Position numbers and translations under genes: made by a program. The notes beneath the pieces were generated by a model. That model worked only from the letters and a program-made list of their open reading frames with translations. It searched no databases and was not told the origin of the DNA. A DNA stretch of 64,000 nucleotides. Source: Polytrichum commune (lineage: Eukaryota > Streptophyta > Polytrichopsida > Polytrichales > Polytrichaceae). The stretch lies in NCBI GenBank assembly GCA_950295325.1, contig OX485807.1, positions 13,915,001 to 13,979,000 of the forward strand, in the 5' to 3' direction. Shown here piece by piece: positions 19,294-31,020 of the stretch; the stretch's first letter is position 1, and every line of letters starts with the position of its first letter.

Positions 19294-19536
19294 CTAAAAT
19301 TCTCTAGAGTAATGGAGTGTAGTGGCGTCCGTGAAATAAATTTGGCCTTGGTGGTCCATTCGGAAGAAAGAATTGAGATTGCATATTGATACTATATTTT
19401 GAAATATGGGCGGAAACCTATTTCCAATGGAGTTGTAGAGGGGACACTCTGACACTAAGTGTTCCTCATTTTCATATTTAAAGGAAAGGCAAAACATATT
19501 TAGACAAATACACCTCATGTTTAAATATAACATCAC
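19294..19536 (-). mobile_element. LINE-type relic, zinc-binding segment
   Basis: Minus-strand translation contains YENEEHLVSECPLYNSIGNRF and FFRMDHQGQIYFTDATTLH. It is the same protein segment as the plus-strand relic at 63420-63760 (NEAHFMLECPLYKPIKDKF, FLLDHQVDISLYLTHA). Only a fragment remains. Confidence 0.65.
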
Positions 19537-21488
19537 ACATAGTACACTAGATGGATCTTCTTCTCCATCTTCAAATCTAATACATAACCTTGTTCAGTTT
19601 CATGGGAGTGTTTTGTGAGACCTCGACATTCGCTGCATTGATTTCCAAACAACTTTGCCATGTCTGAATCAAATCTTTGGTTCAATATGAATGGTGGATT
19701 GTGGCATGCATGGTGGGACTTGGCCATGCCCAATGTACATGTAGAGTGGTGGGTTGATATTCCTACTAGGACCTAGCATATTGTGTCCACATTCAATGTT
19801 CAATCCATGATGGGGCTCTCCTACAACCCTCCTATCTATCGACGACCAATGTCAAGTATCAAATCAAGTATGCCCCTATATCCACCCTAAGCCTCTAGAA
19901 GGGTTTAACCAAATGAAATTATTAATTCGTTGACAACACTAAATGTGTTTAGTGCAACCAACAAGTGACTTAAACAATCATTGCTTATTTTGACATTATT
20001 AATGTGATTGGTACACTAAACATTGTATTTAGTATCACTTACTATTTGGAGTACACAATGCTATGTTTTATTTGATTTCATTGTAATTTTTACCAAGTAT
20101 AGATTTTATGTTCTATAGTAAGTGGTATTACCTGCAATATCTAGTGTAGTTCTCCATCGTCTCAAACAATGTATACATATGCATCAAAATTGGGTCGTAA
20201 CTCAACCCTCTAAAAAGAGGTTGCATATGTGAGTTTCTTCTATATTCTAACTATCTATACATATTATGGATTAGCTTTAATTGACTTCCACATGCAACTC
20301 AATATGATTGATTGGAAGCCAATACTTATCCATCCACCTATGCGCCAAATGAATTGATTCTAAACTTTAAACCCTAAACCCTTGCCAAACCACAAATGGT
20401 TGATTAGAAACATTTTCATCCAAATGTCTACATAGGCATCCCAAAGTTGAAATTTTCATCTAGTTTCTATGATTTATATAGAATATTCGAGCATTTTCAT
20501 CCATGAAAAACTTGAACACAATAACAAAACATTTCAATTTCATTTTTTAGACTCACAAACAATCAAAAGGTCGTCAAACTAAAAATCATTGAACACTGAT
20601 GGGATTAAGGTACACTGCCTCATAATAAAGAACTACATCTAAAACAAAATATAAATCTAGAGGTTATACATTTCGTCAAAGTTTTTTTTCATTTCTCTTT
20701 AAAAAAAGGGAAAATGTATTACAATTGTGAAACAAGATACAAATTTAAAACTCCAATTTTGATTTCATAGTTTTGGACTTTACATAAATTAGTTATGAAT
20801 TCTTAAAATGTTATGCTAGGTTGATGTATGATGGACCTAGTGACACCTCATATTAAATTTCAAGTATATTGATTCATAGAGAATAATGGTTGCCATTGTT
20901 GATTATAACTGTATGATATTCCAACTCTGATTTGATCTATACACACTCAACATGTGTCTTGGAACCAACACCTAACCATGAGTTAAAAACACACTAACTT
21001 GGCTTTAAATACCCTTCATCATGTGTTTAAATCACAGCAAAGGAATAGGAAGGAATTATCTTGTCCTTGAAAGCATGCTTATCTTGTTGTAATTAAAGAG
21101 ATTTGTGTTCAGATGTTGGGTACTTGCCTCTCCCATGTAAGTGCTTCTAAACTTCCTTCATGAACATGGGCTCCACCTAACTCCAACACCTCCCCTCTTT
21201 CATTAGTTCATTGCATTTGGAACCCTGCAACCCTATTCCTAAAATTTGTTCCCTAGCTTGATGAAAAAGCACCCCCTTGGTAAAAGGACAACATACCTTA
21301 TTTAGTGTAGTTTCCGATGCCCATGAATGCATCCCTTTTTGTACTATAAGGGGATGTAGAATATGTATACTTAGATCTAGCCATACCCTCCATAGCAAAA
21401 TAATTTTGAGAAGAAAAATAACAGTTGTGCAGCCTCCAACACATGACACTTGCCATTAGTATGCTCATTAGTATCTCCCCCTTGCATA
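19537..21488. other. Intergenic DNA with one small MITE
   Basis: No gene recognised. A ~100-bp inverted-repeat element of the CACTAAAT family lies at about 19936-20036 (left cactaaatgtgtttagtgca, right gtacactaaacattgtattt). Confidence 0.5.
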
Positions 21489-21737
21489 CCAAAACACAAA
21501 ACTATTATCTCATGCCCTGCCCACACATGTTGGTTGACGTAGCTAGTGGATGGCTCCCACCTATATGGGTAGTTTTTTTGTTGTTTTTAGACAACGTTTG
21601 GATGTAACATAGTGAAATTTTACTTGTATGCTACCTAAAAGTGAACAAAAAAAAGTCACCCATACTAGTGGGAGCCATCCATTGGCTATGCCCACCAGTA
21701 TGTGTGGGCAGGCATAACTATTCCAACCCAAACACTA
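21489..21737. mobile_element. Hairpin MITE with ~65-bp inverted arms
   Basis: The left arm (about 21500-21570: catgccctgcccacacatgt, then gtggatggctcccacctata) is complementary to the right arm (about 21655-21725: tactagtgggagccatccat, then tgtgtgggcaggcataacta). Short low-complexity sequence lies between. Confidence 0.8.
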
Positions 21738-21837
21738 AATGTGTATGATTGTCCACCTCCAAACAATTATTTATGTTGAAGAATAGTATGATGTTGAATT
21801 GTAATGAACGTGACACTTTGAGACCTCTAGGCATCTA

Positions 21838-22179
21838 CACTAAAGATAGTATTTTATTTCACTATGCTAGCTTTTCGGATGACACTTCTTATGAATAAGT
21901 TTACAAATAGTATCATACATGATGGATGAGTTCATCCATTAGCCAAAACCCTATCTTCTCTTGTCAGCAACTTGTCATGGATGATTGAAATTGGATGGAA
22001 AATCACTTGGTAATTGACAGTAACTGCAACACTATAAATCTTTATTCCTCCCAAAAAATTACAAGGAATTGACAGATAATGTTGGGTTAACATTTAGTGT
22101 TGGTGACAGTATACCACAGTTTACAATTATTATTGAGCAAGACAATTAGAATTTGTGACACTAAATATCATATTTAGTG
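21838..22179. mobile_element. CACTAAAT-family MITE, copy near CAF
   Basis: Starts CACTAAAGATAGTATTT and ends with the near-palindrome CACTAAAT…ATTTAGTG (22159-22179). It is flanked by TA on both sides (21836-21837, 22180-22181). The interior is closely matched by 61778-62135 (for example 'ttcatccattagccaaaacc'). Confidence 0.8.
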
Positions 22180-22181
22180 TA

Positions 22182-22671
22182 GTTTGGATTGGTATTCACG
22201 AAAAACGTTATTCGTCGTCACAATTTTCATCCATATCCTCATCTCTTCTCCTGTCTTCTCAAGCTTGTGGCCGAGGCGTACCATTGCTTGAATCCATGCA
22301 GCATGGCACTTTAGATTACAATTTCCCACAATTCTTCGACAGTTTTGAATGCCAAAGCTCCCGAAAGCTTCAACATAGTGGATTGTTTTGAAGTTCTTTC
22401 GAAACGAACTCTCACAATTCGGAATGGTGCAGAGGCTTGCAGATGCGGCCCGCAGGGATGGGGTGTAGGGTTTAATGTGCATCACCTATCTGCCACATTT
22501 TCATCTGAATGCGGCTCATGCGCAGATTCAATTTGCGTGAGTCTGCAGTATTCGTTACGGTGCTTCAGAACGGCGAATTTTGAATTCTTGGTGCAGGGGC
22601 TTGTGGATGTGGTAGGGATGAGGTTTAGGGTTTAAGGCGAGGCATTGTGCTTCTGGATGGTAGGAGGGATG
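22182..22671 (+). promoter_or_regulatory. CAF 5' flank and leader
   Basis: Sequence between the MITE end and the CAF start. Its composition changes here to less AT-rich. It carries the 155-bp duplicated leader segment and short upstream reading frames. No transcription start could be fixed. Confidence 0.35.
22425..22640. repeat. Duplicated segment in the CAF 5' leader
   Basis: Two copies about 155 bp apart: 'aattcggaatggtgcagaggcttgcagatg…cagggatggggtgtagggtttaa' near 22420-22473, and 'aattcttggtgcaggggcttgtggatgtggtagggatgaggtttagggtttaa' near 22581-22636. The second copy ends 36 bases before the chosen CAF start codon. Confidence 0.75.
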
Positions 22672-25600
22672 ATGGCATCGAGGCTTGCGTTGTCTCCCGC
22701 ACACTATCTTTCATTCAAATTTCGGGTACTGCATTTCCAGTCTTTGTGTCTGCTCTCAACTCGTTCTTTATCTTCTTCATCATCTTCTTCTTGCCTACAC
22801 TTTGCAATTCGAGCTCTTCCTCCTTCGAGGCGCCTTCATTTCCTGTCCACCTTCGGTCCACATTTGTGCCGGCTTAGGGTTTCCCGGCAGTTTGTGGCAG
22901 CAAGCTTGTCGTCGGATGGGGTGCGCGAGACATCAGAGGAAGAAGGGCAACAAGAGGCAGGAAGCTCGGTTAAACATGACTTGTCAAGTGGTTTTTTACC
23001 AACTCAGCCAAACCAGAGGCAAATTGACAGAAGGACGAGCAGAGAGATCAGCTCGAATTGGGAGGAGGAGGAAGAGGACAGAGAAGAATTGAATTGGCCA
23101 GGGAAAGGTGAGACTTCCAATTTGGCTGAGGAAAGAAGGAAATTCATAAGCTCGAAGCTATCGAAGGACCTAGGTGAACGGCGTCGGTCGGTCTATCCGC
23201 CTTCTAGTCCGTCAATACCTGGAAGATTTTCCAAGTACTCCAGACCGAGCCAGCAGGAGAGTGCATTTGCAACCGATGATGTAGCCGATTCTTCTCCTTT
23301 TCCAAAGCGCTCTTCGCCTTCGTTTCCATCAAAGGCAGTCAGGACTAAGTCGACATCTAATGTTAGGGTTCCTGAATCGGTTGAGGAAACTACACAAAGA
23401 TCGGATGTGCATGATGCTATGGACTTTGTTCCGGATGTCATTAAGCCTGACCTTCCTTACATTTATAGTTACTCGGAGACTCCCAAAGTTGCTCCGATAG
23501 GGTTTCGTGAACCCATGTATTCGCCTTTCGGCCCTGAAACCATGGCCAGACCTTGGACAGGAAGGCCTCCGCAAGGGAAAAGCAAGAAGAAGCTTCCAGA
23601 TTTTGATTCTTTCAAGCCTCCACCACCAGGTAAGAAGGGTGTGAAGCATGTGCAACCACCAGGGCCGTTTCCACAGGGTGAAGGTCCAAAGCTGGGGCGG
23701 TCAAGGGAGGAAATTCTCGGTGTACCTCTTAGCAAAGGAGAGATCAAGGAGCTTGTGGAGCGTGCTCAGAAAGAGAGTCGGCAGCTGAATCTCGGTGCGT
23801 GAAGTTCTCACATTGTTTGCAGTATGCTTGAATCTTGAGTTTATCAATTGCCATTCCGTGAATTCAGATTTCAATGTCATTCTTCACTCCACATGACAGT
23901 TGACATGCCATGAAACACCATACTCCTAACTCGGCCATTTGAGTGCAAAGTCTCAACTAGGGTCATCAGTATTGAAAGTGTATGTTTCTAGAACTAGACA
24001 AACATATCATGCAGACATTTGAGTTGTGTATTGCTCATTTAGGAAAAAGTAAAACATACCAACAATTCAGATTCCTATGTCAGTCTTAACTTCCCATAAC
24101 AGTTCATATGCCCTGAAATCCAGTTGTTCTAACTTAGCCATTCGAGTGTCATCAGTATGGAAAGTGGAAGAGGAATGTTCCGCTAGCTCTACTTTATCTG
24201 GTAGGAAAACTACACCTGTCTTGGAGATAAAGAAAATGATTGCAGGAGTGTACACTGAAATACAGACCCACCAACAATATGCTAGAGTTTGTGCATGATT
24301 CTAGGACCATGTAGACATACTATGCAGACATTTGAGCAGAATTGGGTGTTGCTCATTCTGAAAAATGAAATCACACCATGAATTCAGATTCCACTGTTGT
24401 CCTTCACTTCTTATAACAGTGACATGCCCCGAAATATCAACACTCTAACTCAAGCCATATGAGTGCAAATTCTTCATCAGAGCCAGCTGTACTGAGAGTG
24501 CAAGAAACAAACTGGACAATTAGCATGTTGCAAAAGGACAGGACAAAGATGGCCCACTCTAGTGAACTTTTCTGACCGCGTCCTCGAAATATAGCCGAAG
24601 AATGTTCTCCTAGCTCTACTTTATATGGTAGTTGAATTACACATGTCTTGGAGGTAAAGAAACCAATTGCAAAATTGTACACTGAAACACAGACTCACTA
24701 ACTATATGATTGCTGTTGCGCATGATCCTGGGACCCTCTGTTCATGATGCAAGCCATTCAATACTTGCTCTTTACAGTGGCTGGACAATAGATAGAACTC
24801 ATCCTTAGGTTTAGTGTTTAGGCATAGTGCATGGAAATTTCAGCTGAATCTCTTGGCTCTCTTTGGCCTATTCCTCCTCTTCCATTCTCTTCTGCAGAGT
24901 TGCTCTGTTGTTCACTTCTCGGTTCTTTTTTCCAAAATGATAGTAACTCAATAAATTGATATTTCATCATAAGGGCGGGTTATTAGATCTGCAGGAGTAA
25001 CTTAGGTCTACTTTGCATAAGAAGCAAACCGCTTGTCATTCATGCTCATTTCTTAGTTGTCAGATCTTTGAAGGACTAAAGAACAGACATCTAATTATCT
25101 ATTGTGCGGTGGTTTTTGTTTTGTTTTGAAGGGAGAGATGGATTGACTCACAACATGTTAGGCTTGATCCATGAACACTGGAAGCGGCGCCGAATATGCA
25201 AAATCAAGTGTAAAGGTGTTCCCACTGTTGACATGGACAATGTCTGCCGGGTGCTAGAGGTCTGAAGTCTCCCTTCTCCTCACATCAAAGAGTCATCTTG
25301 ATGGACATGGATCAGGGTGTTGTGTGTACTTTTGTGGTAGGAATCTGGGTACGAGTATCATTTCTACAAAAGGGTTCCTGTCTTGGTTAGATCGTTGCAG
25401 ATCTAAACGCATCTAATGTGGTCATCATCAAACAACTCATTTATTGTTCATTATTTGGTATTTGAAGACAAGTCTTTGATTGCCCTCAGGTAATGGGCAT
25501 GTTTTCATGGAGCAGGAGAAGTCTGGGGGTGTAATTATACACCGTGCAGGGGGTGCTGTCTTTCTGTATCGAGGACGCAACTACAATTACAAAACTCGTC

Positions 25601-27396
25601 CTAAGATTCCAGTCATGCTGTGGAAACCACCAACGCCTATTTACCCAAAGCTGATACAGCAAGTGCCTGAAGGCCTGACAAAAGAGGAGGCTGATGAATT
25701 GCGGAAGGTGGGCCGGAGACTTGTAGCCACCTGTAGACTAGGTAAGCTTCTAAGGACTTACAAATACTCCATAGCAGCAGTAGTGCTTGTTAATTTCTCC
25801 TAACATATATAGAATGGACATGTATCATTCTAACAGTTGTCTCATCTTGATAATAGAGCTATCTTTTTGGGACTTTTTGTCGGGAGTTGGTGCCCTATGA
25901 TTTCCCATTGGTTTTTTGTATTCAACTTGTGGTGCATGTTTGGAGCTTGCTTGGAGGTAGTGTCTGAATCTGAAGAAGAGCAACCTATTTTGGTTCATGC
26001 CAAAATGAGTTTCATCATCAATGAAGCAATATAGAATGTCCTTTGTTCAAACCTCCACACTACCTCTGAGCGTACACCGCAAACTTACCAAACATGGAAG
26101 GTGTTGTCTACAAAACAACCAATTCCCGACCAAAAGTCCCATTGAGCCAAAGGATAAGTCTAATGGTTCCTCATTACTGCAACTTTGTCCTGGGAGTTTC
26201 CCACCTGGTAACAAGTTGGTTTGACTTGGTGTGCAGGAAAGAATGGTGTTTATTTAACTCTTGTGCAGGATGTGAGAAATGCATTCCAGGCGGATGACCT
26301 TGTCAAGGTTGACTGCAAGGGAATGAATGCCACCGACTACAAGAAAATTGGTGCCAAACTTAAGGTTTAACCCAAACCATACTTGTTAATGTAGTAAGTC
26401 TTGATCATGATGGTTTTTTTAATTATTGCTTAAAAAATTGTACTGATTAGGGGATTATGATAGTTGCATGCTGTGAATGAAGGTGTAGTTTGAGAGGGCA
26501 GTGAACACTGAGATTGCCATTGTGACTTCCTGAAATAGACAGTAGTGTGCTTTGAGAACTTACAATTGGCTAATTGGAATTTCATTTCAATGTTGATTGA
26601 ATCGAATCAGGACCTGGTACCATGTGTGCTCCTGTCATTTGAGAGAGAGTGTATATTAATGTGGAAAGGACCAAAGACACAACTCGAAAGTTCAAACAAT
26701 GACGGACAGGATACATCTGGTGAAATGACATCACCATATGAAGCAGTTTTGCCAGAAGATACACAGGAGCTGTTAAATGAAACGTTATTGACGGAAGATA
26801 TTCAAGCATGGGATTCTGACGGAGAAGAGTTTTCCAGCCAGGAAAATGAAGAGGGCGACTCCCGTAAGGAGTTCTTGTATGAAAGTGACGTAGAAGAGAT
26901 TATCAGTGAGGGAGATGAAGAGCAGGAGATTTCTAATTATGAGGATTGTGAAGAGGAAGAAGAACTAGGTAGTCAATTGCCATATAGTGGGGATACAACA
27001 ACTGCAGAGACATTTGAAGTATTATCCTCTTCTAAAGCAGAAGTTGAAACTGAAGACATAGTTGAGGATTTCCAGATAGTTGAAGATTCATCTGAGTTAG
27101 AGATTGAAGTTGCAGAAGAAGCTGCAAGGGACCTCGACTTTCTATGGCAGCAGGCAATTGACTCTGGTGAAGCAGTCATGTTAGACCAACCCGAACCGGA
27201 TCCCGACATTGTTTTTGAGAAAGTCAAGGCCATATTCGGTGCTGTTCAAGGGACTCCAGCAAGGGCTCGGATGAGATATAATGAGGATGATAAATCGAAG
27301 GAAGGTAGAAAAGATGATGGGATGCTCAAAAAGGTGCCTACGGATAGTTCGGGTCTATTAAGGATCGATGAGTTGGCCAAGCTCTTGGCTCCTTAA
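22672..27396 (+). CDS. CAF: CRS2-associated factor (CAF1/CAF2-like), plastid group II intron splicing factor (5 exons, 796 aa)
   Basis: CRM-domain protein. In the known family, CAF1 and CAF2 bind the peptidyl-tRNA-hydrolase-like protein CRS2 and promote splicing of subsets of chloroplast group II introns. Exons: 22672-23794, 25132-25259, 25516-25741, 26237-26364, 26611-27396; phases agree throughout. The N-terminus (MASRLALSP then a Ser-rich run) fits a transit peptide. Conserved sequence starts near residue 258 ([14 protein letters not shown]). The first CRM domain spans roughly residues 350-460 and contains HWKRRR and [18 protein letters not shown]. The second runs from about 480 to 575 and contains [20 protein letters not shown] and [10 protein letters not shown] Glu/Asp-rich linker follows at about 590-700, then a conserved tail with [16 protein letters not shown] cannot tell CAF1 from CAF2. 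An ATG 27 bases upstream (22645) is in frame, but MASRL looks like the better transit peptide start. Intron 1 holds a tandem array. Confidence 0.93.
23850..24785. repeat. Tandem array in CAF intron 1 (3 units plus a partial fourth)
   Basis: The landmark 'aattcagatt' followed by '…cttcac/ttcccataacag' and 'gacatgcc..gaaat' occurs at 23861, 24064 and 24381. Units two and three also share 'ctcctagctctactttat.tggta' and 'gtacactgaaa.acagac'. A partial fourth copy of the unit end (catgatcctgggacc) lies near 24720. The spacing is irregular (203 and 317 bp) because of internal deletions. Confidence 0.8.
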
Positions 27397-27499
27397 TTAT
27401 AAAGAAATACATTTTTAAATTCATGTGCACAGAAACTCTGCAGTACTTCTACAAAATTGCTGACTACTCATCTGTCTGGATTGAGGTCTCCTTTATGCT

Positions 27500-27815
27500 G
27501 AGGCATGTGGCCCTATTGTGGGCACTTCCAACTCCACAGACAATTCTGACAGCTGGAGCAATTGAGAATTATCTCATCTGGTTAGCAATTGCAATTTACA
27601 CGGATTTGTCATTTCAGGTTGAGATGCAAAAGTTATGAGGTCAAAGTGAAGATTTTTGAGTGATCATATATGCCTTGCCAATTATGTTAACAATTGAACA
27701 TAGAATGGATAATATGCTCTGAGCATATAGTCCAATCTCATCCTAACTACAAACATTGCCATATACCACTCAGATATAGGTGTCCAATTAAGAATAATGA
27801 CCACATAAGTGTAGT
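27500..27815 (+). mobile_element. SINE-like repeat with family R-type tail
   Basis: Head: 'ggccctattgtgggcacttcc', 'catctggttagcaattgc', 'aggttgagatgcaaaagtta'. Tail: 'gtgatcatatatgcc', 'caattatgttaacaattgaa' and 'ccactcagatataggtgtcc'. The same order occurs at 32630-33000, so this appears to be one composite family. Confidence 0.6.
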
Positions 27816-28907
27816 TTTTAGGAGTGTGATACTTGGATTTGACAAACTTTCATCTAAAGTTCAAACTGTAGAGAGCTTCACTGATCTTCAAGTTAAGTGT
27901 GATTATATAGTGGCCATGCTCAAAGGTCTGAGATATCACGAGGGGAATGGTAGTAAACCAAGTAGAATTCATGTCAATTCAAAATTGCATGAAAGTCCAT
28001 TGGTTGGGACCCACAAAACAAGAGCCGATGCCCTCCACATTCGTCAGCTACCTCCATTAGGTGGCTTTGGAATTTGATCAAGAGCTTGTCATAATCTTCA
28101 ACTTTTTAGCGTACAACACTTGGATGTTTTGCTCAAACCTTTGATTGCCCCAAGGTGCATCCCAATGAACTTGGAAAATATTCATACCACCCTAAATTGT
28201 TAAGGGCATTTGAGATTGCTATCTCTTACCTTTCCTGAGATCGCCCACTTGTATGTAGAAAGGCACTTTGTGATGAAGATCGGGGAAAATCAGTAAAATA
28301 AGATCTAAGAATATCCAATAGTTGCAAAGTTGATTTTTTTAGGTTGAGGCAACTCACATTAAAATTTTTTTCTCCTAATTTTGGATGATGGGATGGGATG
28401 AGGAATCTAGATTATTGAAATATTAAAATTTTTTAAAACTTATAAGTGAGAATTTGTTTTCAAGTTTGGAGTTCATAAGCCTAGTCTAAAGATGGTCAAA
28501 TTTCACTTTGCGAGGCGGTAGCCAAGAATAGGTGTCCATGTTCTTCATAATGTACTCCCCCTCATGCATTACTGAATGTAAAGAACCAATGATGAATCTT
28601 GACAACTTTGATTGGTTGGAGACACGTAATGCACTCCAAAATACGTGGGGAACAATTACACAAAGTAAGGATGTCTCATTTTTCAAAGAGAAAGCCGAAC
28701 TTGGGTCTTTACACTATGAGGTGGCAGTCTAGACTCTAAAGCACTTTCCCACCAAAGAAAATGACCCCTCCAATCATTAGGGGCAATTCAAGGTAACAAA
28801 GATGCTGCGACTTTATTGGAATGGATTATGTTGTGAATTGAGAGCAAAGTTCAAACAAAGTGGGAGTGATAAGAAAGTTGATTGGCAACACCATGTCTTG
28901 ACGCAAT
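27816..28907. other. Intergenic DNA, nothing recognised
   Basis: No supportable gene or repeat; short open frames only. Confidence 0.5.
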
Positions 28908-29135
28908 GAAGAAATTATCGTATACGAGCATACCTCTCGTTCATCCAACATCCAAGCCTTGAATTAGTTTGCAGTTCATAGGTTATTCTTTTATAGTTGG
29001 TTTAATACCATACCAAAATTAGTTTTAAACACCCCGAATTAGTTCACTTGAGGTCATTTGAGATGAAATGGCAACAAACCTACATGAGTCAAGTTTTTAT
29101 GTTGGATGAATGAGAGGTACACTTGTATACGATAA
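28908..29135. mobile_element. MITE, family M1 copy 3
   Basis: Left gaaattatcgtatacgagca…ctctcgttcatccaaca; right tgttggatgaatgagaggta…cttgtatacgata. It directly abuts the D1 element that starts at 29133. Confidence 0.8.
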
Positions 29136-29748
29136 GGTATGAGGCCTTAAAGTAACACCATCGTTTTGGGGACACCTACAGTATATTTAATCCTTAAGCC
29201 ATCGACAAGTGAGTGTAATGGTGTCCTCGAGTAAGTCATCCTTAAAAGCGATTAACTCATATGCGGCATTTAAGTATAAAATAGCACCACTTGAATTCCA
29301 TGATAGTGATGTAAGAAGGATGCAGGAACACTTTTAGAAGAGCATCAACTTTGACCAATCACAATGGCTAATTGGGGATAAAATCTGCTCAACAAGGTTG
29401 TTCAAGAAGTGATCCACAAAAAGGAGGTGGCACAATCATTTAACATATAAGATCGTCACCCACAATAAGGTTGATTTTGTGGTGATTCTCACTTAACAAT
29501 CCAACATCAATAGACCCCCCCCCCCCCCCCACACACAAATTGAGTAAAAAGCTCTTTCCTTGAGACGACTTTGCGAAATTTTGTAGGTTCCATATGAATT
29601 TCTTTTTTTTTTGGTTTGATTTTAACCTGTAGCCTCTATATAGATTTGCTAATCTATGAATTTTTTTTCAAAACTTGCCAAGATACTCAACCTTCCTGAA
29701 ATAGATTTTTCTTTTCTTAAAGAGTCGCTTTAAGGCCTCAGTACCTTA
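29133..29748 (+). mobile_element. Non-autonomous DNA transposon, family D1 copy 1 (~615 bp)
   Basis: Inverted ends: left taaggtatgaggccttaaag, right ctttaaggcctcagtacctt plus a. It contains a 15-17 base C run near 29515-29530. It is inverted relative to a related element at 62254-62838 that shares interior blocks such as 'ccaatcacaatggctaat'. No coding sequence. Confidence 0.8.
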
Positions 29749-31020
29749 ATCCCCACTCTCCTGTCTTGACAGCTTGACATTCACACTACCCAGTGGAAGA
29801 CAAATTCGGGTCAATGCGAGAGAAATTGGACGAAAGCAGTCAAGATCCAAAACACATTCCAAGGCCAGCAGGTGATATCATATATTAATTTCATTCAGAT
29901 TTTCATTATCACCATAACAAAGATTCAATAGCTCACTCTGAAACGTGCCTACTAACAAACGCCTTGAACATGAGTACATACATTGTTTCACAAACTCATG
30001 CAACTGGTCTGTCACCAGTTGACATCAGAGTCATGCAGAGAACCGACCGGTTGAGTTTGAGAAAAAACCACCGGTTGAATTTGAAGACTTTGTGAGAATC
30101 ACGAATCGATTTAGAGGAATCAAAGGAATACACGTCGAATTAATAAGATAAAAACGGAAAGATGTCCACATGTAGCCAGTTGGACTTGGAAACACACGAA
30201 CGAGGCTCTCGATCGATCGATCGATTCTGCCCAAAAAAATCACCCTGGACACTGTCTGTAACTAAGTTACAAAGCCGCTGGGCCTTTTCCTCTGAACACA
30301 AGATTCTGAGTTACACAATGATGACTGTGATGAGGAGTATCACACTGATTGATAAAAATGAGGATATATTTCTTGCGTTCTTTCTTTCTTTCTTTCTTTG
30401 GAAAACAACAAATGAATAACTGACATTGGATGCTACAGCACGCAATACCATCACAGAAGCAAGCAGTATTTACAGTAACTTACGGCCACTTGCTACATAT
30501 TATAAGTTAAAAGATCACACTCACAAATAGCACCTGTATTTATACTTGTATGTTGCCATGCATGGGAACTTCGAAGAATCGGGATCGTGAAGAAGAATAC
30601 TATGTCCACTGGTGCGTGCAATGGCCGGGGATTTGTGGCACTCATGTATTTTCATTAGTGTAAGTTCATTCATCTTTGCGGATGAGATCGATGAACGTAA
30701 TCGGATGACCTCTGGCGAAGAGAATCGGCAAAGAAATCGTAATCGGGAAGGTGAAGAGAGTGAGTGTCTGTCTGTCTTCTCTGTTTGTTTGTCTGTCTGC
30801 ACACGCAGTGGATGAGTGGTGGCAAGAACGGAGGAGATCAGGGGAGGAGGGTTACATCGGTCAAATCCGACGGTCGAGAAAGCACAAGCAACGTGGCCTC
30901 ACCAAAGCTGCTTTCATCGCCCATAGACTCCTTCTCGACCACTTTAGACACTACCTCACGTTGTCGGCTCCTTGTCTCAAGGGTTTCAAAAATACCAAGT
31001 TTTAGTAGTTCTAAATAATC
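29749..31020. other. Island of less AT-rich sequence, no gene recognised
   Basis: From about 30590 to 30990 the sequence resembles genic or promoter DNA (gtgaatgagtgg, gggaggagggttacatcgg, tcaccaaagctgctttcatc) and has several overlapping short open frames. None encodes a protein I recognise. A TTTC microsatellite lies near 30376-30399 and GATC repeats near 30212. It could be a non-coding RNA, a lone 5' exon or an old gene relic. Confidence 0.3.

Noticed and set aside
22645-22671. ATG 27 bases upstream of the chosen CAF start
   Set aside because: Possible, but MCFWMVGGM is unlike a transit peptide start; the MASRL start is more typical.
26545-26610. ATG-led start for the last CAF exon as a separate gene
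   Set aside because: The segment before 26611 is intron; phase and family similarity require the AG acceptor at 26609-26610.
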